From Chryseobacterium aquifrigidense (GTDB lineage: Bacteria; Bacteroidota; Bacteroidia; Flavobacteriales; Weeksellaceae): a DNA stretch of 64,000 nucleotides. The translations under genes and the position numbers were made by a program. Below, piece after piece: positions 47,451-55,192 of this stretch. The stretch covers positions 3,082,008 through 3,146,007 of the forward strand of contig NZ_VFPD01000001.1 in NCBI RefSeq assembly GCF_006716485.1, written 5' to 3'. The notes below the pieces were generated by a model. It did not search any database. It saw only the letters and a program-made list of their open reading frames with translations, and was not told where the DNA came from. Position 1 is the first letter of the stretch. Each line of letters begins with the position of its first letter.

Positions 47451-47852
47451 ATGTCGGTCATGCAAAAAGAAAAATTACGCGTCATCAGAAAGCAAAAAGG
47501 CTACACTCAACAGCAGGTAGCTGACTTTATAGCAACGGATGTATCCAATTACAGCAGAAAAGAAAGTGGTGATGTAAGGATCGTAAAAGATGAATGGGAC
47601 AAGCTTGCCCGTTTTCTGGATGTACCTTTTGAGGACATTTATGAAGAGGATGAACCTGCAGTAATTATCAATAATGATCACCCTGTATTTAATGACAGGT
47701 CATCTTCTGCTGGTGTAATTACCAACCAGAATAACTATGATAATATTCCGGGGGCTATTATTGAAAACTTACAAAACTATATCGCTCTGTTAAAAGAAGA
47801 AAACGAAAAGCTTAAAGAAGAACTGAAAGGTCTGCCGAGAGGAAGAAAATAA
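47451..47852 (+). CDS. XRE-type HTH regulator with C-terminal coiled coil
   Basis: 133 residues from MSVMQKEK (or 130 from the next Met). The HTH (EKLRVIRKQKGYTQQQVADFIATDVSNYSRKESGDVRIVKDEWDKLARFLDV) is of the Cro/CI type. A low-complexity linker (AVIINNDHPVFND, ITNQNNYDNIPG) leads to a leucine-rich coiled coil (AIIENLQNYIALLKEENEKLKEELK) that probably dimerises it. An upstream TTG frame would add an unlikely N-terminus. Its targets are unknown; no adjacent structural gene points to one. Confidence 0.83.
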   Translation: MSVMQKEKLRVIRKQKGYTQQQVADFIATDVSNYSRKESGDVRIVKDEWDKLARFLDVPFEDIYEEDEPAVIINNDHPVFNDRSSSAGVITNQNNYDNIPGAIIENLQNYIALLKEENEKLKEELKGLPRGRK

Positions 47853-47878
47853 GACAGTTGAAACTTTAAAAATATTGG

Positions 47879-47914
47879 TGTCACTCCTATTCAGTTATGG
47901 AGTGACATTTTTTT
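47879..47914 (+). terminator. Terminator of the HTH gene
   Basis: TGTCACTCC-11 nt-GGAGTGACA followed by T7. Confidence 0.88.
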
Positions 47915-47979
47915 GTGATGGAAATATTGATGCAAGAATTTCCGACACAAGTACTTAATGATTCGAATCTTTTATTTCA

Positions 47980-48079
47980 GGAGGCGAAGAGGTGCGACTT
48001 TGTCGCTGATGAAGCTTTGTGATGAATGATACGTTCGCTTAGAAAGAATCAATTTCATTGATTCTGCCTTTGCTCCCTC
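47980..48079. repeat. Dispersed repeat, 'GCAAAGG...GCGACAAAG' family, copy 2
   Basis: Inverted and diverged relative to 40236-40330: GGTGCGACTTTGTCGCTGATG at the left, GAATCAATTTCATTGATTCTGCCTTTGCTCCC at the right when read in pieces. Confidence 0.65.
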
Positions 48080-48133
48080 AAAAATATTACAGTTTATAAA
48101 TAAAAACTTTGCGTTACAAAAATACTTTGAAAT

Positions 48134-48430
48134 TTACAATTCCTCCAACGGATCCCAGAACAGCTTTTTGAAATTTTTTATTCTAAGATTTTCCACAGTG
48201 ATTCCTTCAGCTTCCAGCTTAGGCTGAAACTCCGGAACAGACAGAACTCCTGAACTGGAAATTACCCGATGAGCAGGAACATCCTTAGGACATCCTCCCA
48301 TTGCTTTTCCCACATGTCTGGAATGATTTGGATAGCCAACTGCTTTTGCGATGGCGCCATACGTAGAAACTCTTCCTTTGGGAATAAGCCTTGCCACTTC
48401 GTAGACCTGTTGTTTGAAAATTTCGTCCAT
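48134..48430 (-). CDS. Alkyltransferase-like protein (ATL), MGMT fold without the active Cys
   Basis: 98 residues from MDEIFKQQVYEVARLIPKGRVSTYGAIAKAVG, the DNA-binding half of the O6-alkylguanine transferase fold. The active-site motif reads VPAHRVI: Ala53 replaces the Cys of PCHRV. ATL proteins lack transferase activity, bind O6-alkylguanine in DNA and flag it for nucleotide excision repair. Size fits ATLs. A TTG 21 codons earlier would add an unrelated extension; the ATG is preferred. Divergent from a small basic protein gene. Confidence 0.88.
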   Translation of the reverse strand: MDEIFKQQVYEVARLIPKGRVSTYGAIAKAVGYPNHSRHVGKAMGGCPKDVPAHRVISSSGVLSVPEFQPKLEAEGITVENLRIKNFKKLFWDPLEEL

Positions 48431-48518
48431 ATCAATTAACTGTTTTAGCAGACTATCTTTTTTTGCATCATTTTTGAACTCTCTTAAGCTCAATGATGTT
48501 TCATTAAAAGATAAAGAT

Positions 48519-48665
48519 ATGAAAAAATCATTTTTCAGGCTGTTGAATGCCGTTAATAAAAAGGTGCTACCGAAGCTGAGTACTAAAGATCCTAATCATC
48601 TGACCAAGATTGAAAAGGGAATTCTGGCGTATCGTTATTTTGTGCTGGTGAATTCTTTGGATTGA
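48519..48665 (+). CDS. Small conserved-looking basic protein, 48 residues
   Basis: Starts MKKSFFRLLNAVNKKVLPKLS and continues TKDPNHLTKIEKGILAYRYFVLVNSLD. It is basic and amphipathic, without a signal peptide. Proteins of this length and pattern (KKxFFxLLNxxNKxxLP, LTKxxKxILAxRYYxLxNSLD) recur in related flavobacteria as I recall, and the ATG has no competing upstream start. No function can be assigned. Confidence 0.6.
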   Translation: MKKSFFRLLNAVNKKVLPKLSTKDPNHLTKIEKGILAYRYFVLVNSLD

Positions 48666-48670
48666 TTTTA

Positions 48671-48838
48671 TTTTCCCACAGATTGCACAGATTTTCACAA
48701 ATGCTTATGTATTATATCTTTTGGAAAACGCAAAAGTGCTTGTTCTTTGAAACGGCTAATACGACATAGTTTTATCTCTCGCAGATTACGCAGATCGTAA
48801 AAATCTGTGCAATTCGTGGGATCTGTGGGAATACTGTA
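48671..48838. repeat. Two 'CAGATTACGCAGAT' dispersed repeats
   Basis: TTCCCACAGATTGCACAGATTTTCAC at 48672-48698 (in pieces) and TCTCGCAGATTACGCAGAT, GTAAAAATCTGTGCAATTCG and GGGATCTGTGGGAATACTG at 48774-48836. Related to 47085-47138 and 50173-50230. Confidence 0.65.
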
Positions 48839-48842
48839 TACC

Positions 48843-48990
48843 AATTTTTAACCATTAAGAAAATGAAGATGGGAAGAATCATTAAGTTTCATCTTTGATG
48901 AAAAGTAAAGCATGCGGATAAATAAAATAGCTTTAGCTATTTCTCTTAATACCCTTTAAAACTTAAATAATCTTAATGGTTCAAATTATT
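48843..48990. repeat. Dispersed 'CATTAAGATT...CTTAATGG' repeat, copy 2 (inverted)
   Basis: TTTTTAACCATTAAGAAAATGAAGATG at the left and CTTAAATAATCTTAATGGTTCAAA at the right, matching the reverse complement of 29804-29932 with divergence. An inner AATAGCTTTAGCTATT palindrome corresponds to AGCTTTGCTTTAAGCTT in copy 1. Confidence 0.6.
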
Positions 48991-49034
48991 TTAGTTTTCA
49001 AAACAATTCTATTTTTACATCCTAAAAATAAAAA

Positions 49035-49059
49035 AGCGCTTCAAATGAATTGAAGCGCT
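49035..49059 (-). terminator. Terminator of the deoxyhypusine-synthase-like gene
   Basis: AGCGCTTCAA-atgaa-TTGAAGCGCT, followed on the minus strand by T5. Confidence 0.88.
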
Positions 49060-49090
49060 GGTATTTTAATCTCTTTTGAGAATTTTGTTC

Positions 49091-50062
49091 TTAGTTTTCT
49101 AAGATATAAGAGAACATCAATGGTGCACAGATGGTTGCATCACTTTCAACGATAAATTTCGGTGTAGTGATATCCAGTTTACCCCAAGTGATTTTTTCAT
49201 TTGGCACTGCTCCTGAGTATGAACCGTAAGAGGTTGTAGAGTCAGAAATCTGGCAGAAATAAGACCAGAAAGGAATATCATGCATTTCCATATCCTGATA
49301 TAGCATTGGTACTACACAGATAGGAAAATCTCCTGCGATACCTCCACCAATCTGGAAGAACCCAACTCCTTTTCCTCCTGAATTTTTAGTATACCAGTCG
49401 GCAAGGTAAGTCATATATTCGATTCCTGATTTCATTGTAGTCGCTTTAAGCTCTCCTTTGATGCAGTAAGAAGCGAAGATGTTACCCATTGTAGAATCTT
49501 CCCATCCCGGTACTACGATTGGTAGGTTAGCTTCTGCAGCAGCAATCATCCAGGAGTTTTCTCTAGGAATTTCGTAGTACTGCTCCAATACTCCTGAAAG
49601 GATCATTTTGTACATGAATTCGTGAGGGAAATATCTTTCTCCTTTAGCTTCTGCATCTTTCCAGATCTCTACGATATGTTTTTGTAATCTTCTGAAAGCT
49701 TCTTCTTCAGGGATACAAGTATCTGTAACTCTGTTCAGACCTCTTTCCAAAAGATCCCACTCATCCTGAGCTGTTAAATCTCTATAATGAGGAACTCTTT
49801 CATAGTGAGAGTGTGCTACAAGGTTCATTAAATCTTCTTCAAGGTTAGCCCCTGTACAAGAGATGAAATCTACTTTTCCCTGACGGATCATTTCAGCAAG
49901 AATCTTCCCTAATTCAGCAGTAGACATTGCTCCTGCCAAAGTAATCATCATTTTTCCGCCATCTTTAAGATGTGCAACATATCCTTTAGAAGCATCCACC
50001 AATGCAGCTGCGTTGAAGTGCAGGTAATACTTTTCTATGAATTCAGTTATCGGTTTGCTCAT
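49091..50062 (-). CDS. Deoxyhypusine synthase-family protein
   Basis: 323 residues. Family motifs: ITLAGAMSTAELGKILAEMIRQGKVDFISCTGANLEEDLMN, VPGWEDSTMGNIFA, GVGFFQIGGGIAGDFPICVVPML and the reactive Lys295 in ITWGKLDI. The family transfers an aminobutyl group from spermidine. Bacteria lack eIF5A, so the bacterial members probably make homospermidine or a related polyamine. The catalytic Lys is intact. A TATCTTTG -7-like box lies at 50077-50084, directly beside a relic of an outer-membrane protein gene. Confidence 0.9.
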   Translation of the reverse strand: MSKPITEFIEKYYLHFNAAALVDASKGYVAHLKDGGKMMITLAGAMSTAELGKILAEMIRQGKVDFISCTGANLEEDLMNLVAHSHYERVPHYRDLTAQDEWDLLERGLNRVTDTCIPEEEAFRRLQKHIVEIWKDAEAKGERYFPHEFMYKMILSGVLEQYYEIPRENSWMIAAAEANLPIVVPGWEDSTMGNIFASYCIKGELKATTMKSGIEYMTYLADWYTKNSGGKGVGFFQIGGGIAGDFPICVVPMLYQDMEMHDIPFWSYFCQISDSTTSYGSYSGAVPNEKITWGKLDITTPKFIVESDATICAPLMFSYILEN

Positions 50063-50088
50063 TTTTTTAATTTTTGCAAAGATAAAAC

Positions 50089-50151
50089 TTAAAAACGGAA
50101 TGCAGCGAAAGCACCTGAAGAAAGTGTAACAGAGAAGTCTTTTTTTATCAT
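50089..50151 (-). pseudogene. Relic of an outer-membrane barrel gene
   Basis: A 20-codon frame reads MIKKDFSVTLSSGAFAAFRF and stops. Its first four residues match the start of the intact barrel gene at 51072-51713 (MIKKIILIG) and its last thirteen match that gene's end (RVSLSAAATFRF, stop). The DNA over the last codons also matches (TTAAAAACGGAATG in both). It looks like a paralogue that lost its middle. Confidence 0.6.
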
Positions 50152-50172
50152 TTGTTAAATTAAGAAGGTATC

Positions 50173-50330
50173 ATTTTCTCACAGATCACACAGATTTTTA
50201 TATGATCTGCAAAATCAACGTGAGATCACTTATACAGTATAAAATTTTATCGAAGATAAAATCCTTGCGTCTTACAACTATTTAGTATTTAAAAAATTTG
50301 CACCCTTGCGTTTTCCAACACATTACTATA
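50173..50330. repeat. 'CAGATCACACAGATTTTT' dispersed repeat
   Basis: TTCTCACAGATCACACAGAT then ATGATCTGCAAAATCAACGTGAG and TTTTATCGAAGATAAAATCC. Shares modules with 47028-47138 and 48671-48838, partly inverted. No gene seen in this stretch apart from the relic. Confidence 0.6.
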
Positions 50331-50332
50331 AA

Positions 50333-50360
50333 AAAGCGCGACCCATACGAGCCACGCTTT
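50333..50360 (-). terminator. Terminator of the GreA/GreB-like gene
   Basis: On the minus strand AAAGCGTGGCTC...GGTCGCGCTTT with wobble pairs, then TTT. Confidence 0.65.
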
Positions 50361-50395
50361 CACTAACAATCAACTTACTAATATTCTTCAAAGAT

Positions 50396-50776
50396 TTATC
50401 CTTCCCAGGCTTCCACTTTCAGGATTTCGATTTTTCTTTCTCCGTCTCGGAAAGGCCAGTTAATAACATCTCCTACTCTATATCCTACTACTGCAAGAGC
50501 AATATCAGACAGGATGGAATGTTTATTCTTTTTAAGTTTTGCTTTGGTAGACGGCACAAAAATATACTCGTGTTCAAAATCTAAGGTATGGTCTTTTAAT
50601 GTTACTTTTCTTTCTACCGTTACAATATCAGCAGGAAGATCTCTTCTCCGCACTTGCTTTGCATTTCTAAGCTCTTCAGTTAATCTTTTCTCTTCCCCGA
50701 TACTCACTTTTTTTCTTCTAAGGGTATCTTTTATAGCATCATAAATTCCGGTTGTTACAATAATATGATTAGACAT
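50396..50776 (-). CDS. GreA/GreB-family (Rnk-like) transcription factor
   Basis: 126 residues. A short N-terminal helical part (~5-45) is followed by the FKBP-like GreA/GreB C-terminal domain (VTLKDHTLDFEHEYIFVP, KNKHSILSDIALAVVGYRVGDVINWPFRDGERKIEIL). The long acidic-tipped coiled coil of true GreA is missing, as in Rnk-type factors that bind RNA polymerase without cleavage stimulation. The function is therefore inferred only to RNA-polymerase binding. Single gene. Confidence 0.85.
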   Translation of the reverse strand: MSNHIIVTTGIYDAIKDTLRRKKVSIGEEKRLTEELRNAKQVRRRDLPADIVTVERKVTLKDHTLDFEHEYIFVPSTKAKLKKNKHSILSDIALAVVGYRVGDVINWPFRDGERKIEILKVEAWEG

Positions 50777-51071
50777 TTTTCATTTTTTTAAATTAAAATG
50801 CAGTTATTCTCTGACGATCCAATATAGAATACAGACGTATGACAGTCTTCTTCTCCGGAAAACTGCAAAAAAGCAATATATATAAAAGTCGGAATGAGTC
50901 CCTGTCTTGGATCCTGACAGGGCTTAAATAATGAAGTCCTTAGAACTTTTCAGAAAAGAATCTGTGTGTAGATAAAGTAAAGACAGCAGCAATCCTGACC
51001 GGCGGTATTCTGCAGATAAAAAGATTGTTGCTGTCATTATCAATTATTATTAATTCTAACAAAGATACTGC
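50777..51071. other. 295-bp gap with two hairpins
   Basis: CCCTGTC-9 nt-GACAGGG at 50900-50922 and GACAGCAGCAATC-28 nt-GATTGTTGCTGTC at 50982-51035. The second follows the stop of the barrel gene and may terminate it, but has no clear T-run. No gene is seen. Confidence 0.55.
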
Positions 51072-51713
51072 TTAAAAACGGAATGTAGCGGCTGCACTTA
51101 AAGAAACTCTATGTAAACCTTCTTTCTGATCATCATCAAATTTATAAGTCACACCGTTATACTTCATTTTACTCAAGGTTCCGCCACTTAAACCTACTTT
51201 TGGTCCTATCATAAAATTCTTGCTTACCTGATATTGATATCCAAGGTCCACTTCTGCCCCAAAAGTACTTCCTGTGCCTTTTACAGATCCTGTTTTTGTA
51301 GTATAAGACATGACTCCCAATGCTACATCTGCAAATACCTTATGTCTTGTATCCAGATGATTATTTGAAATAAGTCCGGAGAAACCGAAAAATGTAATAT
51401 GATCTTTTGTCGTTACAGGAACGGATACTGGTGTTCCATTTACATAACCAAGCAGAAATCCGTCACTGGACGCACTGTAGTTGGAGTATTTTACTCCGAA
51501 CGCAAGGCCGTTCTTCACTTCATAATGGGCAGCAACATCAATGTTCAACCCATTTTTCAGGTCTTTTACATATTCTTTTTCTTCTTTACTAAGTCCGGAA
51601 ACTGTTTTTGCAGTTCTCCATGCGTACCCCACTGAAGGTCTGATAGAAAATTTCTGAGCGAAAGACATGATGGAGATTGAAAAAACTCCAATTAAGATTA
51701 TTTTTTTTATCAT
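51072..51713 (-). CDS. Small outer-membrane beta-barrel protein
   Basis: About 213 residues from MIKKIILIGVFSISIMSFAQ, a clean signal peptide; the ATG seven codons earlier would add an unlikely MPETFKT extension. Alternating strands (SIRPSVGYAWRTAKT, GLAFGVKYSNYSA, DHITFFGFSGLI, VFADVALGVMSYTTK) and a terminal Phe (SLSAAATFRF) indicate an eight-stranded outer-membrane barrel. Role unknown. A truncated relative lies at 50089-50151. Confidence 0.82.
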   Translation of the reverse strand: MIKKIILIGVFSISIMSFAQKFSIRPSVGYAWRTAKTVSGLSKEEKEYVKDLKNGLNIDVAAHYEVKNGLAFGVKYSNYSASSDGFLLGYVNGTPVSVPVTTKDHITFFGFSGLISNNHLDTRHKVFADVALGVMSYTTKTGSVKGTGSTFGAEVDLGYQYQVSKNFMIGPKVGLSGGTLSKMKYNGVTYKFDDDQKEGLHRVSLSAAATFRF

Positions 51714-51762
51714 GGTTTTAAAAGTTTCCGGCAAAAATAAAATTTTCTACCGGAGAAACCAA

Positions 51763-52155
51763 TTAAAACCTGAAACGTCTGCTTTCTTTTTTATCTGAAA
51801 GCTTTTTCTTGTTATCCAGTCTTTTTTGTTTCTGTCCTTTTGAAGGCTTGGTGGCCGTTCTTTTTTTGGGAACAATGAGAGCTTTGTTTACCATTTCAAG
51901 TATTTTTTCAATGGCTTTATTTTTATTCATCAGCTGGGTTCTGCTTTCCGAAACTGAAAGGAATAAAAAACCCTCTGCATTGATTCTGTTTTTCAGTTTA
52001 TGCTGAATCAATGTTTTTTCATCTTCATTGAAAAATTCTGATGCATCTACTTTCCAAAGTACGGTAACAGCAGTCTCCACTTTATTGACGTTTTGTCCTC
52101 CTGCGCCGCTGCTGCGGGAAGTTTTGAAGCTGAGTTCTTTTGAAAAGTCTTTCAT
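51763..52155 (-). CDS. arfB: Alternative ribosome-rescue factor ArfB (peptidyl-tRNA hydrolase)
   Basis: 130 residues. The GGQ motif sits in SRSSGAGGQNVNKVETAV, and a basic, unstructured C-terminal tail (KPSKGQKQKRLDNKKKLSDKKESRR) would enter the mRNA channel of stalled ribosomes. It hydrolyses peptidyl-tRNA on non-stop ribosomes. The next gene downstream on this strand, the barrel gene, starts ~50 bp after its stop; the MenE-like gene ends 30 bp before its start, so the pair may be cotranscribed. Confidence 0.93.
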   Translation of the reverse strand: MKDFSKELSFKTSRSSGAGGQNVNKVETAVTVLWKVDASEFFNEDEKTLIQHKLKNRINAEGFLFLSVSESRTQLMNKNKAIEKILEMVNKALIVPKKRTATKPSKGQKQKRLDNKKKLSDKKESRRFRF

Positions 52156-52185
52156 TGTTTTAAGATTTTGAGATACCGGAATCCA

Positions 52186-53214
52186 CTAGAGATCTCTATT
52201 TAAATTTTTATATAATTCTAATCTGTTTACCTTCCCGTTGGGAGTTCTCGGAATTTCTCTGATGAAAATAATTTCTTTTGGCCTGTGGAAATTTTTCTCA
52301 AATGGAATTTCTGAAATTTTCCTTTTCACCTCATCAGATTCATTTCCTTCTATAATTAATATCAATTTCTGGCCCAAACTTTCATCCGGCAGTCCCATAA
52401 ACACGGCTTCGTTTGTGAGTTCTTTTTTAACTAAAGCTTCAAGGGTTTCCGGGAAAATTTTTGCACCTCCGGAGTTTATTACATTATCAATCCTTCCAAG
52501 GAATTTAAACTGCTTTTCATTCTTAATATCAACTAAATCATTAGTTTGCAGTTCTTCACCATTTACATTGGGAGCGAAGATCTTCAGGCATCCTCTGCCA
52601 TCTAAAGAGATGGTTACATTTTCAAAAACGGTGAAATAATCTTCCTGCTCCGGCATCAATTGTTTTAAGCCAATATGGGAAAGGGTTTCAGACATCCCAT
52701 AGGTTTCAAAAATACGGTTTGAAGGACTAAGGTTCATCTGCAGAATTTTATTTTTCAGGCTTTCTGAAACAGCAGCACCACCAATGATGAGGTTTTTTAT
52801 CAGGTGAAGCTTTTCCAGTGAATTTTCTACCTGAAGGGGTGTCATAGCACAAAAATCTATTTCTTCATCCAGATTTTCAACAGGTTGTAAAGATGGCTCG
52901 GTAATTTTTAATCGTAATTTTCTTTCTATAGAACGAACGATCATCATTTTCCCGGAGATATATTCCACAGGGAGACAGAGTAATGCGGTATCACCTTCCT
53001 TTAATCCCAAAAAATTACAGGTCATTACAGCAGAGTTGACCATTTTCTTTTTTTCAATTTCAAAAATTTTTGGTACTCCCGTGGAACCAGAAGTCTGGAC
53101 GTTTACTCCTGTTTTTTCCGAAAACCATTCTTCCAGAAAAATTTTCACTTTCTTTTCAAATTCAGTATCGAATGATAATTGATTAATTTTGAGATTATTG
53201 AAGTCTATCAGCAT
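52186..53214 (-). CDS. AMP-binding acyl-CoA ligase, MenE-like
   Basis: 342 residues. The ATP/AMP-binding motif is QTSGSTGVPKIFEI; A5-like ETYGMSETLSHIG, A7/A8 LGRIDNVINSGGAKIFPETLE and A10 RTPNGKVNRLEL with its catalytic Lys are present. The short length (versus ~500 for typical acyl-CoA ligases) and the region match o-succinylbenzoate-CoA ligase (MenE) of Bacteroidota, in menaquinone synthesis. No other men gene lies in the window, so the substrate is inferred. Confidence 0.78.
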   Translation of the reverse strand: MLIDFNNLKINQLSFDTEFEKKVKIFLEEWFSEKTGVNVQTSGSTGVPKIFEIEKKKMVNSAVMTCNFLGLKEGDTALLCLPVEYISGKMMIVRSIERKLRLKITEPSLQPVENLDEEIDFCAMTPLQVENSLEKLHLIKNLIIGGAAVSESLKNKILQMNLSPSNRIFETYGMSETLSHIGLKQLMPEQEDYFTVFENVTISLDGRGCLKIFAPNVNGEELQTNDLVDIKNEKQFKFLGRIDNVINSGGAKIFPETLEALVKKELTNEAVFMGLPDESLGQKLILIIEGNESDEVKRKISEIPFEKNFHRPKEIIFIREIPRTPNGKVNRLELYKNLNRDL

Positions 53215-53266
53215 ATTTTCCGTAAATAAATTCTACAGTAAATTTAAAAAAAAATTCAAAAAGTTC

Positions 53267-53296
53267 TTGTATATAAAGAAAAAAGCTGTAAATTTG
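53267..53296 (+). promoter_or_regulatory. tRNA-Gln promoter
   Basis: TTG (53267-53269), 19 nt, TAAATTTG (53289-53296), an exact consensus match 18 nt before the tRNA. Confidence 0.85.
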
Positions 53297-53314
53297 CACC
53301 ACTAAAACAAACAG

Positions 53315-53385
53315 AGACTCATGGTGTAGCGGTAACACTACTGATTTTGGTTCAGTCATCTGGGGTTCGAATCCCTGTGAGTCTA
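53315..53385 (+). tRNA. tRNA-Gln, anticodon TTG
   Basis: All four arms fold: acceptor AGACTCA/TGAGTCT, D stem GTGT/ACAC, anticodon stem ACTGA/TCAGT with loop TTTTGGT (anticodon TTG), and T arm with TTCGAAT loop. The 3' CCA is not encoded. It has its own promoter and terminator. Confidence 0.95.
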
Positions 53386-53386
53386 C

Positions 53387-53420
53387 AAACCATCCTTTTT
53401 TAAGGATGGTTTTTGTTTTT
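53387..53420 (+). terminator. tRNA-Gln terminator
   Basis: AACCATCCTT-tttt-AAGGATGGTT followed by TTTGTTTTT. Confidence 0.9.
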
Positions 53421-53475
53421 ATTACTATCTTTTATTTTTGGGTAAAATCAGAATAAACAATTTAAAACTATAACT

Positions 53476-55014
53476 ATGAAAAAACATTATTTCCTATTAT
53501 TTTCTATTGTCACCATTTTTTTGAATGCACAAAGCGTTAGTTTAGATCCTACCTTTGGAAATGGCGGCTATTGTATGTTTGACAATTTCGATTTGATGTC
53601 TGATGCTGTATTGCTTCCGGATGGGCAGTTCATTACTGCAACATCAACCGGTGCTATCACCATCAGAAAGGTAAACCAGGTCGGGGTTCTGGATACGTCT
53701 TTTGGAACAAAAAACCATAATATGGATACCAGTACCATTGATAAAAGTGAATCTGTCAAAAGAATGATTTTAAACAATAATAAAATATTGATCTATGGAA
53801 GGGTAAACGCTACGCCAACTCACAGCTTATATGATTGGTTTTTAACCAGAATTAATCTGGACGGGTCTCTGGACACCAGCTTTGGTACCAATGGTTTTAC
53901 GACTCAATCTGTGGGTCAAAATGGTACAGTAAGTGACTTTGCAGTAGATCAGAATGGCAACAGCTACCTTCTTGTTTCCAACATGGGTTCTTATATGGTA
54001 AAAGTAAACCAGAATGGTGTAATTGATAATAATTTCGGCACCAATGGAAAGTTATCGCTTACTACGTTTTATCCTAAACAATTCTACATACAAAATGACG
54101 GAAAACTGGTAATGGCAGGAACCAAAACCAATACATTAACTTACACTGAAGACTCTTACATTGAAAGAAGACTGCCTGATGGCACGTACGATTCTACATT
54201 TGGTACTAATGGTTCTGTTTTTATTCCTGATACGCAAGGTTCTGTTGCCAGAAATTTTGAATATAATTATACTGATAATTCCATCTTAGTGCTGCATAGT
54301 AAAAATACTATATATGGGGGGACTTTCTTTTTGTCTAAAATTCAGATTTCAGATGGCGCCTCTGTTTCCGGATTTTCCAATAACGGAAGAACACCTGATT
54401 ATAGCTTTACCACTGCAAAGCAATTGTCATTGGGACAAATTACCGTATTACCCAATTCAAAAATAATAGTGACCGGAGGTATAACGAATATGTACAATGG
54501 TACCCCGAATCTTATTGCACAATTATTTGTAACCAGACTGAATGCTAACGGAACTGTAGACTATACTACTACAAGTGCGGGCTTTCAATATTTTATGGCA
54601 GCACCTCCTACGACTTCGTTAAGGGCCGATTATATTCATAAATTGTTTAATCTGAATGATGGTTCACTTGTGCTTTGTTATTCCGGAGGCAGTGTAACAC
54701 ATGGTGATAAATCTTTTTTAACGAAGCTTAACAGCGGTTTTCTGGGACTGAATGACGTTTCTGTTCAAGATCACAGTAATACTTTTACCCTTTATCCTAA
54801 TCCGGCTGGGGATCATATTATCCTACAAAGTAAAAAACAGGGTAATGAAAGTTTTGAGTACAGTATTTTTGATATGTCCGGGAAAAAAATTCAGAGTGGT
54901 TCTTCGATCTTCAATGAAAAAATCAATATTCAGAGATTAGAAAAAGGAAATTACATGATCCGGTTTGGGACTAAAAAAGGAGACAGGCAATCTTTAAAAT
55001 TAATAAAGAAATAA
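53476..55014 (+). CDS. T9SS-sorted delta-60 repeat protein
   Basis: 512 residues. A signal peptide (~1-18, FSIVTIFLNAQ) is followed by delta-60 repeats that each carry a DxxFGxxG-like turn: DPTFGNGG, DTSFGTKN, DTSFGTNG, DNNFGTNG and DSTFGTNG, together building a beta-propeller-like surface. The last ~75 residues, from TLYPNPAGDHIIL to QSLKLIKK, are a type A type IX secretion sorting domain. It is therefore exported to the cell surface or medium. No enzyme motif seen. Single gene. Confidence 0.88.
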   Translation: MKKHYFLLFSIVTIFLNAQSVSLDPTFGNGGYCMFDNFDLMSDAVLLPDGQFITATSTGAITIRKVNQVGVLDTSFGTKNHNMDTSTIDKSESVKRMILNNNKILIYGRVNATPTHSLYDWFLTRINLDGSLDTSFGTNGFTTQSVGQNGTVSDFAVDQNGNSYLLVSNMGSYMVKVNQNGVIDNNFGTNGKLSLTTFYPKQFYIQNDGKLVMAGTKTNTLTYTEDSYIERRLPDGTYDSTFGTNGSVFIPDTQGSVARNFEYNYTDNSILVLHSKNTIYGGTFFLSKIQISDGASVSGFSNNGRTPDYSFTTAKQLSLGQITVLPNSKIIVTGGITNMYNGTPNLIAQLFVTRLNANGTVDYTTTSAGFQYFMAAPPTTSLRADYIHKLFNLNDGSLVLCYSGGSVTHGDKSFLTKLNSGFLGLNDVSVQDHSNTFTLYPNPAGDHIILQSKKQGNESFEYSIFDMSGKKIQSGSSIFNEKINIQRLEKGNYMIRFGTKKGDRQSLKLIKK

Positions 55015-55142
55015 AAGCAATATAACCTTTTAGATATTAAAAAACTGCATTGGAAAAAGTAAGAATTATCTTTTATAAGTGATAATACTCCTGGAACCAG
55101 TTCTATTCAAAATTTGAGTTTTCAGACATAAATGCTTGATTC

Positions 55143-55173
55143 AAAAAAAGACCTCTATTCGAGGCCTTTTTTT
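55143..55173. terminator. Bidirectional terminator
   Basis: AAAAAAAG-acctc-tattc-gaggc-CTTTTTTT; A and T flanks serve the delta-60 gene and the convergent DUF308 gene. Confidence 0.88.
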
Positions 55174-55192
55174 GTTTATAATGTAAATTGTG

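Noticed and set aside
47256..47465. Minus-strand 69-codon frame
   Set aside because: Lys/Arg-rich, AT-driven composition in a repeat region, overlapping the start of the HTH gene.
47028..50330. CRISPR array from the CAGATTACGCAGAT repeats
   Set aside because: Units are irregularly spaced, diverged and in both orientations, with no cas genes.
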